A DNA stretch of 64,000 nucleotides, taken from contig JBDWDN010000003.1 of the NCBI GenBank assembly GCA_039977295.1, positions 310,001-374,000 of the forward strand, given 5' to 3'. Below are positions 7,613 through 15,078 of the stretch, piece by piece. A program made the position numbers and the translations under genes. Position 1 is the stretch's first letter. Each line of letters starts with the position of its first letter. The notes under the pieces were generated by a model. It saw only the letters and a program-made list of their open reading frames with translations, did not search any database and was not told the DNA's origin. This DNA is from Hellea sp039977295. GTDB lineage: Bacteria; Pseudomonadota; Alphaproteobacteria; Caulobacterales; Maricaulaceae.

Positions 7613-8695
7613 ATGAAAAAGATAATATTGGTGGCTCTAGGGCTCATTATTCTAATCGGAGCCTATCTGTTTTTCTGGCCTGTGCCGATTACGCCCGCCG
7701 CTTGGGACGCGCCCGTCGATAAAGGCTATGTCGGTGATTATGCGCCTAATACCGCGCTGGCTAATTTAGAGCGTTTGTCTATTGGCGATATTCACGGCCC
7801 CGAAGATGTGGTGATGTATGAAGGCAAAATATACGCCTCATCTCAAGAAGGAAAAATTCTAGAGCTTGACCCTATAACCAACACTCACCGTGAATATGCA
7901 GATACCAAGGGCTCGGCCTTGGGTATGGAAATGGACATGGCGGGCAATTTGATTATTGCCGATGCGTTTCGCGGGCTTTTATCGGTTTCAAAAGACGGTG
8001 TTGTGACCGTGCTCACCGACGAAGTTGACGGCACGCCTATCCTTTATGCGGATGATCTGGATATCGCTGCGGATGGCGTGATCTATTTTTCTGATGCTTC
8101 GACCAAGTTTGGCGCCCAGGCCATTGGAACAACCCTAGCCGCAAGTCTATTAGAGCTTATGGAACATCAAGGCACGGGACGGCTGCTCGCCTATGATCCC
8201 GCCGCGAAACTTACCCGCGTGGTCAGAGACGGATATGTCTTTTCCAATGGCGTGGCGATGACGGAGAGCGGCGATATTTTGGTGAATGAAACAGGGACCT
8301 ATCAAGTTCATCGCGTCTCGCCTGATGGGTCCAGCCGCGTGATCATGGATAACCTTCCTGGTTTTCCGGATAATATTAATCGCGGGCCAAAGCTTGCAGA
8401 TGGGCGGGAGAGTTTTCTACTCGGCCTTGTCTCGCAGCGCTCTAAATGGCTCGATGATAATTCCGCCAAGCCAGCGATGCGCAAGCTCGCAATGCGGCTG
8501 CCAGAATCCATGCGCCCCGCTTCCGTCAGTTACGGGCTGATTGTCCAGATTGACGCCGAGGGTAACGTTATGAAAACCTGGCAAGACCCGAGCGGTGATT
8601 ATCCAAATGCAACAGGCGCGATCATAGCAGATGATGGCTATATGTATGTGTCAAGCCTGACCGCGCCTGACCTTGGCCGTTTGAAATTAGAATAG
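7613..8695 (+). CDS. SMP-30/strictosidine-synthase-like membrane-anchored protein
   Basis: The product has 360 residues from the ATG at 7613, which follows a GGGGAGAGAG ribosome binding site; the in-frame start at 7562 lacks one. Residues 4-22 form a signal anchor (IILVALGLIILIGAYLFFW). The rest is a six-bladed propeller: GPEDVVMYEGKIYASSQEGKI, DDLDIAADGVIYFSDAS, FSNGVAMTESGDILVNETGTY, PDNINRGPKLADG. The PGFPDNI block with its following loop is typical of strictosidine-synthase-like lactonases/esterases (the APMAP type). It may hydrolyse lactones or esters at the periplasmic face. It is followed by the DUF4345 gene after nine bases. Confidence 0.85.
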   Translation: MKKIILVALGLIILIGAYLFFWPVPITPAAWDAPVDKGYVGDYAPNTALANLERLSIGDIHGPEDVVMYEGKIYASSQEGKILELDPITNTHREYADTKGSALGMEMDMAGNLIIADAFRGLLSVSKDGVVTVLTDEVDGTPILYADDLDIAADGVIYFSDASTKFGAQAIGTTLAASLLELMEHQGTGRLLAYDPAAKLTRVVRDGYVFSNGVAMTESGDILVNETGTYQVHRVSPDGSSRVIMDNLPGFPDNINRGPKLADGRESFLLGLVSQRSKWLDDNSAKPAMRKLAMRLPESMRPASVSYGLIVQIDAEGNVMKTWQDPSGDYPNATGAIIADDGYMYVSSLTAPDLGRLKLE

Positions 8696-8704
8696 GAATA
8701 TAAA

Positions 8705-9082
8705 ATGAAACGTGGATTACAAATTATTTTAGCGGTGCTGAGTCTGATACCCTTGGTCTTTGCTATTATGGGCATTGCTGGCGGCGCGCAGTTCGCCAAT
8801 GGCGGAACAGCCGTGACAGCGGAGCTTGATAATCAATTCCGCTATTTGTCGGCATTTTACCTTTCTCTATTTTTTCTCATTTGGTGGATATTACAGGACT
8901 TAGAAAATCGCGGCGGTGTATTGCGCTTACTTGTCCTGGCAATTTTTCTAGGCGGGTTAGCGCGGCTTTATAGCTATATCACAGTTGGTCCGCCTCCCGT
9001 TCAAGCCATTGCAGGCATGGTCTTAGAGCTTGGATCGCCGATTTTAGCCCTGTGGCACGCAAAGGTCGCGAAAAACCGCTAA
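8705..9082 (+). CDS. DUF4345 family membrane protein
   Basis: The 125-residue protein has four hydrophobic helices (about residues 5-25, 48-66, 75-93, 100-118) and the DUF4345 pattern with LDNQFRYLSAFYLSLFFLIW in its first loop and second helix and a GGLARL motif. Its role is unknown. It is co-directional with, and nine bases behind, the SMP-30-like gene, and is followed by a terminator hairpin. Confidence 0.8.
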   Translation: MKRGLQIILAVLSLIPLVFAIMGIAGGAQFANGGTAVTAELDNQFRYLSAFYLSLFFLIWWILQDLENRGGVLRLLVLAIFLGGLARLYSYITVGPPPVQAIAGMVLELGSPILALWHAKVAKNR

Positions 9083-9100
9083 ACATTTGCGTCGATAGTT

Positions 9101-9217
9101 TTTATATGCAATCGGTGTGAATTGCGCTTCGCCGCCTGAAGAGTCTCAAAAAAAGGGCTTACTTCGCCCTTTCTTTTGAGACTGCTTTATGCGCAAATCA
9201 CACATGTTGCATATAAA
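9101..9217. repeat. Long imperfect inverted repeat enclosing a terminator hairpin
   Basis: The left arm at 9101-9127 (TTTATATGCAAnnnGTGTGA then ATTGCGC) pairs with the right arm at 9191-9217 with only four mismatches in 27 positions. Between them sits a second, perfect inner stem (9142-9151 with 9174-9183) plus the GGGC/GCCC part. The whole forms a nested cruciform of about 117 bp. It may be a bidirectional terminator, a structured RNA or a miniature repetitive element. Confidence 0.6.
9142..9183 (+). terminator. Rho-independent-type terminator hairpin
   Basis: The arms AGTCTCAAAA and TTTTGAGACT, extended by AAAGGGC/GCCCTTT, flank a short loop, giving A-rich and T-rich flanks on the two strands. 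It follows the DUF4345 gene and ends about 45 bp before the next gene on the same strand. Confidence 0.65.
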
Positions 9218-9228
9218 AGGAGAATCCT

Positions 9229-10398
9229 ATGTCGCGCGAATTTGACGTTGTTGTTTACGGAGCCACAGGCTTTACGGGCCGCCTAGTTGCTGAATATTTA
9301 CAAGGCCAATATGGTAGCAGTGTGTCTTGGGCGATGGCGGGGCGCTCGCAAGATAAGCTTGAAGCCGTGCGAGATGAAATGGGCGTGTCCAAAGATGTCG
9401 TGCTTATTACGGCAGATTCCTCTGACGCTGCATCTCTTGAAGCTTTAGCGGCACGGACAAAATCTGTCTGCACAACAGTTGGTCCTTACCAGCTCTATGG
9501 TGACCCATTGGTAGCAGCCTGCGTGAAGGCAGGCACAGATTATGTTGACCTCTCGGGAGAACCGCCTTGGATGGTAGACACAATCGCGAAATATGACGCG
9601 GCCGCCAAAGCTAGCGGCGCGCGCATCGTTCATTCTTGCGGATTTGATTCTATTCCCTTTGATATGGGGGTCTATTTCTTACAGCAGCACGCCATCGCCC
9701 ATCACGGCGGCGCATGCGCTAAAGTGCGCGGACGTGTGCGTAAGATGAAAGGCACATTTTCAGGCGGCACGGCCGCCAGCTTTGGCGAGACCATGAAGCG
9801 CGCGGCGACAGAGCCGCAAGTGCTCTCATGGCTAAAAGATCCGTTCTCCCTTGTGCCAGATTTTAACGGCCCGCCGCAACCAACAGGACACAAGCCGATT
9901 GAGGAAGCAGATATTGGTAGCTGGTCTGCGCCGTTTATTATGGCGTCCATCAATACGAAAAATGTTCACCGTTCCAATGCGTTGCTAGGCCATCTTTACG
10001 GCGAAGACTTTGTCTATGATGAAATGATGCTGACAGGGCCCGGCGAGAAAGGCAAAGCCGCGGCGGAATATGTCGCTAAGGATGATTCAATGTCGAAAAA
10101 CCCGCCTAAGCCCGGCGAGGGCCCGAGCAAAGAAGAACGCGAAACAGGGTTTTACGATGTTATGTTTATCGGGGATGCCCCTGACGGAACCCGCATCGTA
10201 GCCGGCGTTACGGGCGATAAAGATCCGGGATATGGTTCTACATCCAAGATGATTGCCGAAGCTGCGTTATGCCTTGCGAAAGATATTAGCCGCGAAGATA
10301 CACCCGGCGGGGTTTACACATCTGCGCCTGCGATGGGCGGGGCGCTCATTGATCGGTTAGTGGCAAATGCTGGACTTACCTTTAAGATTGAGAGCTAG
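9229..10398 (+). CDS. Saccharopine-dehydrogenase-like NAD(P)-binding oxidoreductase
   Basis: The 389-residue product opens with a Rossmann fold (VVVYGATGFTGRLVAEYL, GxTGFTG dinucleotide motif) and AMAGRSQDKL. It continues with TTVGPYQLYGDPLVAACVKAGTDYVDLSGEPPWM and HSCGFDSIPFDMGV. These blocks mark the saccharopine-dehydrogenase/trans-acting enoyl reductase family, whose members often act on lipids rather than lysine. It stands alone, after a terminator and before a convergent hairpin. GGAGAA precedes its ATG. The substrate is unknown. Confidence 0.87.
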   Translation: MSREFDVVVYGATGFTGRLVAEYLQGQYGSSVSWAMAGRSQDKLEAVRDEMGVSKDVVLITADSSDAASLEALAARTKSVCTTVGPYQLYGDPLVAACVKAGTDYVDLSGEPPWMVDTIAKYDAAAKASGARIVHSCGFDSIPFDMGVYFLQQHAIAHHGGACAKVRGRVRKMKGTFSGGTAASFGETMKRAATEPQVLSWLKDPFSLVPDFNGPPQPTGHKPIEEADIGSWSAPFIMASINTKNVHRSNALLGHLYGEDFVYDEMMLTGPGEKGKAAAEYVAKDDSMSKNPPKPGEGPSKEERETGFYDVMFIGDAPDGTRIVAGVTGDKDPGYGSTSKMIAEAALCLAKDISREDTPGGVYTSAPAMGGALIDRLVANAGLTFKIES

Positions 10399-10406
10399 GC
10401 CCTTAT

Positions 10407-10440
10407 GCTCCCCTCATTGCATGGCTTGTAATGAGGGAGC
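10407..10440. terminator. Convergent terminator-like hairpin
   Basis: GCTCCCCTCATT pairs with AATGAGGGAGC across an eleven-base loop, between the convergent oxidoreductase and TetR genes. No long T-run follows on either strand, so the strength is uncertain. Confidence 0.5.
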
Positions 10441-10444
10441 GGTC

Positions 10445-11083
10445 TTAAACCTTATCCGACACAAAATCCTTCAATAGTTCGGCATAGCCTTTGCCATGCG
10501 TCCAATAAGGCGTGATTTGAATGAGCGTCATAAACACGCCTTGATCAATTAGGGATTTTGGGGGCGAGGTGCCGTGGCGCAGATCGTGATATTGTAGCCA
10601 GAATGTAAAATGCTGCGCGATGCGTCCTGCTAGGGCCGGTTTCTCGCCCTCGTCAAATTGCAAATGACCTTGGCTTTCGAGCGTAGATAGCAGGGCGTGA
10701 GCCGTCTTTTCTTTCAGAGATAAAATGCGGGAGAAACTGTTTCGCAATGCAGGAATGCGGTCAATCAGCTCTGATTGGTTTTTATAGAAAAAGCGGAAGT
10801 CAAAAATTTCTTCAAATATAATATAGAGATAAACCCAGTTATCCTCAAGCTTAAGCGGCTCATTGACAGGAGAGCTTAAGACCTGCCGAATTTCGTCTTC
10901 GAAATCAGTGAAGAGCTCAACGATAATTTCGTCCTTGCCTTTATAATGGTAATAAAGATTGCCAGGACTAATACCGATGACCGAGGCAATATCCACGGAA
11001 CTGACCGCGCTTTCGCCCTCATTATTAAAGAGCCCCAATGCGGTTTTGAGAATTTTTTCTTTTGTTTTGGAGCGCTCTGCCAC
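10445..11083 (-). CDS. TetR-family regulator of the PHA locus (PhaD-like)
   Basis: The 212-residue protein has an N-terminal TetR helix-turn-helix (KEKILKTALGLFNNEG, VSSVDIASVIGISPGNLYYHYKGKDEIIVELF) and a large helical ligand domain. It starts with GTG directly after the stop codon of the phasin gene, so translation is probably coupled. In Pseudomonas the mcl-PHA locus carries a TetR-type gene, phaD, with the phasin genes; position and length agree with that role, acting on granule protein expression. The assignment to PhaD rests on context. Confidence 0.8.
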   Translation of the reverse strand: MAERSKTKEKILKTALGLFNNEGESAVSSVDIASVIGISPGNLYYHYKGKDEIIVELFTDFEDEIRQVLSSPVNEPLKLEDNWVYLYIIFEEIFDFRFFYKNQSELIDRIPALRNSFSRILSLKEKTAHALLSTLESQGHLQFDEGEKPALAGRIAQHFTFWLQYHDLRHGTSPPKSLIDQGVFMTLIQITPYWTHGKGYAELLKDFVSDKV

Positions 11084-11575
11084 TTATTTCTTTGCAGTAG
11101 ACTTTTTGGCCGGTGCCTTTTTAGGGGCTGTTTTTTGCGTGCGGGTCGTTGTTGCGCGCTTAACAGGTTTTCTCTGAGCTGGCTTTTTGGGCTCTAAGAG
11201 AGTTAGAACTTTATCAAGCTTAGCTTCAACTCTGGCGAGGCGATCTTCATAATCCGTGGTCTCCACACTATCTTTACCGCCGCGAGATAAACGGCTACGC
11301 ATCGCTTTGATTCGGTCATCAATGTCAAAATCAAAGTCTGGCATATCGAACTCAGGCAGCTGAGCTTTCTCGAGCATTTCTTTGCCTTTTGCTTTACCGA
11401 CGATCTCAAGCATTTCGCCTTTCTGAACCAGCTCATTAAAGGCGCCCGTACCTTTACCGGCGGCATCTTTGACGGCGTCTTTGGCTTCGGTATAGGCGCG
11501 GCCATAAGCGCCGATGCCGGCTAGCCATATGCGGCGGGCTGTGTCGGAATTACTACGTTTCTTCTTATCTGTCAT
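11084..11575 (-). CDS. PhaF/PhaI-type phasin with histone-like tail
   Basis: The 163-residue protein has the poly-granule-associated domain (ARRIWLAGIGAYGRAYTEAKD, FNELVQKGEMLE) at residues ~12-60. A short coiled coil (DRLARVEAKLDKVLTLL) follows, then a Lys/Ala/Pro-rich tail (residues ~130-163, KKAPAKKSTAKK), as in PhaF. Such proteins coat PHA granules, and the basic tail binds DNA to distribute granules at division. It overlaps the phaZ end by four bases. Confidence 0.87.
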   Translation of the reverse strand: MTDKKKRSNSDTARRIWLAGIGAYGRAYTEAKDAVKDAAGKGTGAFNELVQKGEMLEIVGKAKGKEMLEKAQLPEFDMPDFDFDIDDRIKAMRSRLSRGGKDSVETTDYEDRLARVEAKLDKVLTLLEPKKPAQRKPVKRATTTRTQKTAPKKAPAKKSTAKK

Positions 11576-12495
11576 ACGCCGCTCCTTACAAAGGCTGGGT
11601 CAAATTCGTCTTTATGATTATAAGCTACAGCCACGGAAGGCAATAAGATAGGATCTACATGCGGCATGGGGACTTCGGGTTCTCCAAAAAACTCGCGTAT
11701 CATATCGATGGTTTCGTCGCGGCGCGTGAGAAGGAAGAGATGTCCCGCATCAGGGATAATTTTGAGTTCTGACTTTTTTAAGAAATAATTCAGGATATAC
11801 CCATTGGCGACGGGGACGATATGGTCGCTCCCGCCCATAATCACGAGCGTCTTAGCTTTGATGTTGCGAATAAAGGGTAAAGTGGAATAACCCGCCATCG
11901 CCATTAATTGATAAATATACCCTTTTGTGCTGGGCGGGACCATATTAATCGCGAAATCACCCATACCCTCAGAAGATTCGCCGTAAAGCGCCTCGAAATT
12001 CTTCGCCAAAAAATCGCGGTCGATATAGCGCTTCGGTGAGAGCATTTTGGACAGAGCTTTGGGGTGGCCTGGCACCATGGTGACGCCAGTCGTTGTGGCG
12101 CATAGAACAAGATTGCGCACCATGCGCTTATATTGCCATGCAAATTGCTGTGCTGGCCCGCCGCCCCAAGAAATACCAAGAACATCGACCTTTGTGTAAC
12201 GGTTTTCCAACAATATTTGTTTGGCGGCTTTGGCAACCCACCAAGGACGGTAAGGCACAGTTGGATCGGGCGAACCGCCAACGCCGGGCATATCAAAGGT
12301 AATAATATCGCGGCCTGTAAAAGTATCTGCAAAAGCCTGCGCGATTTCGAGGTTAGCGCCAATGCCGTTAAAGAAGAGCAAAGGTGTGCGCTTGCCTTTT
12401 CCTTTATCTGCACCCGACCAAATAGCCGTTCGAAGCTTTTGGTTACCGACTTTCGTAAAGAAAATTCTGGGTAGATTAGGATGGAAGTCCGTCAT
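11572..12495 (-). CDS. phaZ: Intracellular PHA depolymerase, PhaZ type
   Basis: This 307-residue alpha/beta hydrolase has the lipase box GISWGG (Ser109), the FFNGIGAN oxyanion region, the FDMPGVGGSPDP strand, and a C-terminal Asp (MGGSDHIVP) and His (PDAGHLFLL). These features match the medium-chain-length PHA depolymerase of the Pseudomonas pha locus, which releases hydroxyacids from intracellular granules. It lies between phaC and the phasin gene, as in that locus. It has no signal peptide, consistent with a cytoplasmic granule enzyme. Confidence 0.88.
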   Translation of the reverse strand: MTDFHPNLPRIFFTKVGNQKLRTAIWSGADKGKGKRTPLLFFNGIGANLEIAQAFADTFTGRDIITFDMPGVGGSPDPTVPYRPWWVAKAAKQILLENRYTKVDVLGISWGGGPAQQFAWQYKRMVRNLVLCATTTGVTMVPGHPKALSKMLSPKRYIDRDFLAKNFEALYGESSEGMGDFAINMVPPSTKGYIYQLMAMAGYSTLPFIRNIKAKTLVIMGGSDHIVPVANGYILNYFLKKSELKIIPDAGHLFLLTRRDETIDMIREFFGEPEVPMPHVDPILLPSVAVAYNHKDEFDPAFVRSGV

Positions 12496-12639
12496 GCGGG
12501 AGCCTTTCAGGCGTAAATTTATGACGTGTCAAAGGCCCCGACCCATTACGTCTCATCATTTATATTTATTAGGTGGAGACATTTGCCTCCTATGTAAAGT
12601 TATCAAGTGAGTCCATTTACAGTGGGTAAACAGATGAAT

Positions 12640-14319
12640 TTAGGTAAAGACATATTCTCCTGGAGCCTGAGAGAGCGGCGGAAAGGCTTTATTTCCAAGA
12701 GTTTTCGGCGCAGCTTTCATCTCCCCTGAGCGCTCACCCAACCATTCATTCCAGCGAATCCACCAAGATTCGTTATGGGCGGTGGTAGCCTCGAGCCAGC
12801 GGTCAGCCCGTGCAGGGAAGTCTTTATTGGCGTAATATTTCGCTTTCGGATTACCAGGAGGGTTAATCAAGGATTGCAAATGTCCTGAATTGGATAGGAT
12901 GAATTCCGTTTCGCCGCCAAAGAGGCGAATATTGCGATAACAGGCTTTCCACGGCGTGATATGATCTGTGATGCCCGCGACCATAAAATTGTCTTGCGTG
13001 ACGCTGGATAGATCAATGTCATGACCCATAAATTCAACATTTTTATCAGGACGGAAGCGCCGGTCAGAGCTGATATCTAGATAATCGGAATGCAGCTGCG
13101 CCGGTAAATTGGTACTGTCATTATTCCAGTATAGAACATCATAAGGCGGCGGGCTTTGACCCATCAGGTAATTATTGACGACATAGTTCCAGATCAAATC
13201 ATTGGGACGCATCCACGCAAAGGATCGACCAAGCTCATCCCCAGTCAAAATACCCTTCTTCTGGCTATTTCTGCGCGCCGCTTCAATCGCAGAATCCGTC
13301 ACAAATAGCCCAATCTCAGAATCTGATTTCTTGCCGTCAAGCACAGAGACCATCAGGGTAAAGCAGTTCACGCGGTCATCACCGCGCGAGGCAAGCTCTG
13401 AGAGGAATAACGCCATTGTCATCCCGCCCGAGCAGGCGCCCGTAAGGTTTATGCGAGGGCTACGGCTGATTTTCTTGATGGCGTCAGAGGCTTCGAACAA
13501 GGCTTCGACGTAATTTACGAGGCCCCAATGAGAATGCTGGCGTGTTGGATTACGCCAAGAAATAGCAAAGACTTGGTAACCGCATTGCGTCAAAAACTTC
13601 ACCATTGACTTATCAGGCGCAAGATCGAGCGCGTAAAACTTATTGATTTGCGGGGGGATCACCATGAGCGGGATTTTATGAACCTGCTCCGTTCTTGGTT
13701 GATACTGAATAACTTCGAGCATTTCATTTTTGAATACCACTGCGCCCTTAGAGGAGGCTAGGTTTTTACCAACTGTGAAAGGGCGGCCATCTACTTGGCT
13801 GGGCATACCGCCATTATTACGCAAATCATCATAGGCATTTTTCAGCCCTTGTACGAGTGACGCGCCGCCTGTCTCATAGAGGCGTTTCATTGCGGCAGGA
13901 TTTCCGAGAAGCGTATTGGTTGGCGCCACAGCGTCTGTAATAAGTTCGGTGACAAATCTCGCGCGGGATTGATCGGCAGGGTGCATGCGCGAATCGTCAA
14001 TCCAGCCATTAAGTTCTTGTTTCATTAACAGCCAGCTTTGCATACCGCGTTTGTAAAGCGGGTTGCGTCCCCATGTGGGGTCTTGAAAGCGGCGATCTTT
14101 GGCGTGCGGGGCTAGTTCCGACGTGCCTTTGGCGATTTCCAGTATTTCGCCAGCATAGTTTTTGAGGTGTTTCGCAAATGGCTTGGGCTGTTTTGCAACA
14201 TAGCCTGCCATCATGCCGAGTGACTTGACGACTTCGGAGCGTCGGAACCCGACAACAGAATTAACGGCGGTTGTTGTCTCTGCAGCTTTTTTGCCAACTG
14301 CGTCTTGTTTAATAGCCAT
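12640..14319 (-). CDS. phaC: Class II poly(3-hydroxyalkanoate) synthase
   Basis: The 559-residue product polymerises (R)-3-hydroxyacyl-CoA at the granule surface. The lipase-like box GACSGG carries the catalytic Cys296. Asp452-His453 (TDHITPW) and His480 (NSGHLQSL) complete the active site; these numbers and the total length equal those of Pseudomonas PhaC1. The IPPQINKFYALDL and SWRNPT blocks are also class II signatures, which normally means C6-C14 monomers. No PhaE or PhaR partner gene is present, as expected for class II. The downstream phaZ starts 145 bp later. Confidence 0.93.
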   Translation of the reverse strand: MAIKQDAVGKKAAETTTAVNSVVGFRRSEVVKSLGMMAGYVAKQPKPFAKHLKNYAGEILEIAKGTSELAPHAKDRRFQDPTWGRNPLYKRGMQSWLLMKQELNGWIDDSRMHPADQSRARFVTELITDAVAPTNTLLGNPAAMKRLYETGGASLVQGLKNAYDDLRNNGGMPSQVDGRPFTVGKNLASSKGAVVFKNEMLEVIQYQPRTEQVHKIPLMVIPPQINKFYALDLAPDKSMVKFLTQCGYQVFAISWRNPTRQHSHWGLVNYVEALFEASDAIKKISRSPRINLTGACSGGMTMALFLSELASRGDDRVNCFTLMVSVLDGKKSDSEIGLFVTDSAIEAARRNSQKKGILTGDELGRSFAWMRPNDLIWNYVVNNYLMGQSPPPYDVLYWNNDSTNLPAQLHSDYLDISSDRRFRPDKNVEFMGHDIDLSSVTQDNFMVAGITDHITPWKACYRNIRLFGGETEFILSNSGHLQSLINPPGNPKAKYYANKDFPARADRWLEATTAHNESWWIRWNEWLGERSGEMKAAPKTLGNKAFPPLSQAPGEYVFT

Positions 14320-14386
14320 CTTATGTCTTACCTCTTTTATTAGCCTTTAAAGCAAGACTCAGGCTGTGGCGCAAGCCAAGCACCCA

Positions 14387-14427
14387 TAAAAAAATGGCGA
14401 TGCGTGAAGGGGAGGACACGCATCGCC
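14387..14427 (-). terminator. Rho-independent terminator after phasin gene
   Basis: GGCGATGCGTG pairs with CACGCATCGCC (11 bp) around a ten-base loop, followed on the minus strand by a T-run (the A-run at 14388-14394). It separates the phasin gene at 14506-14955 from phaC, so the abundant phasin can be made as its own transcript. Confidence 0.85.
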
Positions 14428-14505
14428 GAAAATTAATCTGAAAAGGGGAGGAAGAAATGTTTCAGATCAATCCCACAATATTGTGTATGTGTATTTAGGC
14501 GCGCT

Positions 14506-14955
14506 TTAAGCCGCTTTTTTAGCCGTCTTTTCAGTCGTAATTTTGACCTTCTTTACGGGCTTCGCAGCTTTCTTGGTTAGCGACGCAATTTTTTTGTTTA
14601 AAGTTGATAGCTCTGATTCAAGCTCAGCTACGCGGTCATTGGAAGCTGTTGGCATCATGCCTTTAACTTTCGCAGTTGTGTCTGAAAATGTTTCAGTTGC
14701 TTTGACTTGAGCGTCTTTAGCGAAAACAGTTGCTTTAGCTTCTAGCTCTTCGCCTTTTTCGACGAATGTCTCGAAAAGACCGTCAGTCGCGCCGCGAACT
14801 TGCTCAAAACGGAATTTAGCGCGCTCATATGCTGCGCCGTGAAGGCCAACATAAGCAAGGACGCCTTTGCGTAGAAGAGCAGTGGCTTTAAGTGTTTCTT
14901 TTTGAGCTGTCTCTACAGTTTTCTGAGCAGCTTTAGTCGTTTTTGTTTTAGCCAT
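14506..14955 (-). CDS. Phasin-family granule-associated protein
   Basis: The 149-residue protein is almost entirely helical with heptad-like Ala/Lys/Glu content. It contains the VLAYVGLHGAAYERAKFRFEQV block typical of phasins, a C-terminal coiled coil (VAELESELSTLNKKIASL) and a basic tail rich in Lys and Ala. AGGAGG precedes the ATG, consistent with high expression. A strong terminator follows directly. It heads the PHA region, so it is likely the major granule coat protein. Family assignment is by composition, motif and context. Confidence 0.8.
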   Translation of the reverse strand: MAKTKTTKAAQKTVETAQKETLKATALLRKGVLAYVGLHGAAYERAKFRFEQVRGATDGLFETFVEKGEELEAKATVFAKDAQVKATETFSDTTAKVKGMMPTASNDRVAELESELSTLNKKIASLTKKAAKPVKKVKITTEKTAKKAA

Positions 14956-15078
14956 GATGGCCTCCTATTTAGGCAAATTTTCATTTGCGGTGTTTGATGA
15001 GACCTAGATAGGAAGAAAAATTAGAAAGCGCGTCCTAATTTAGGAGACGCGGTCAGATAGGAAGGCTGGGTAAGCGCC

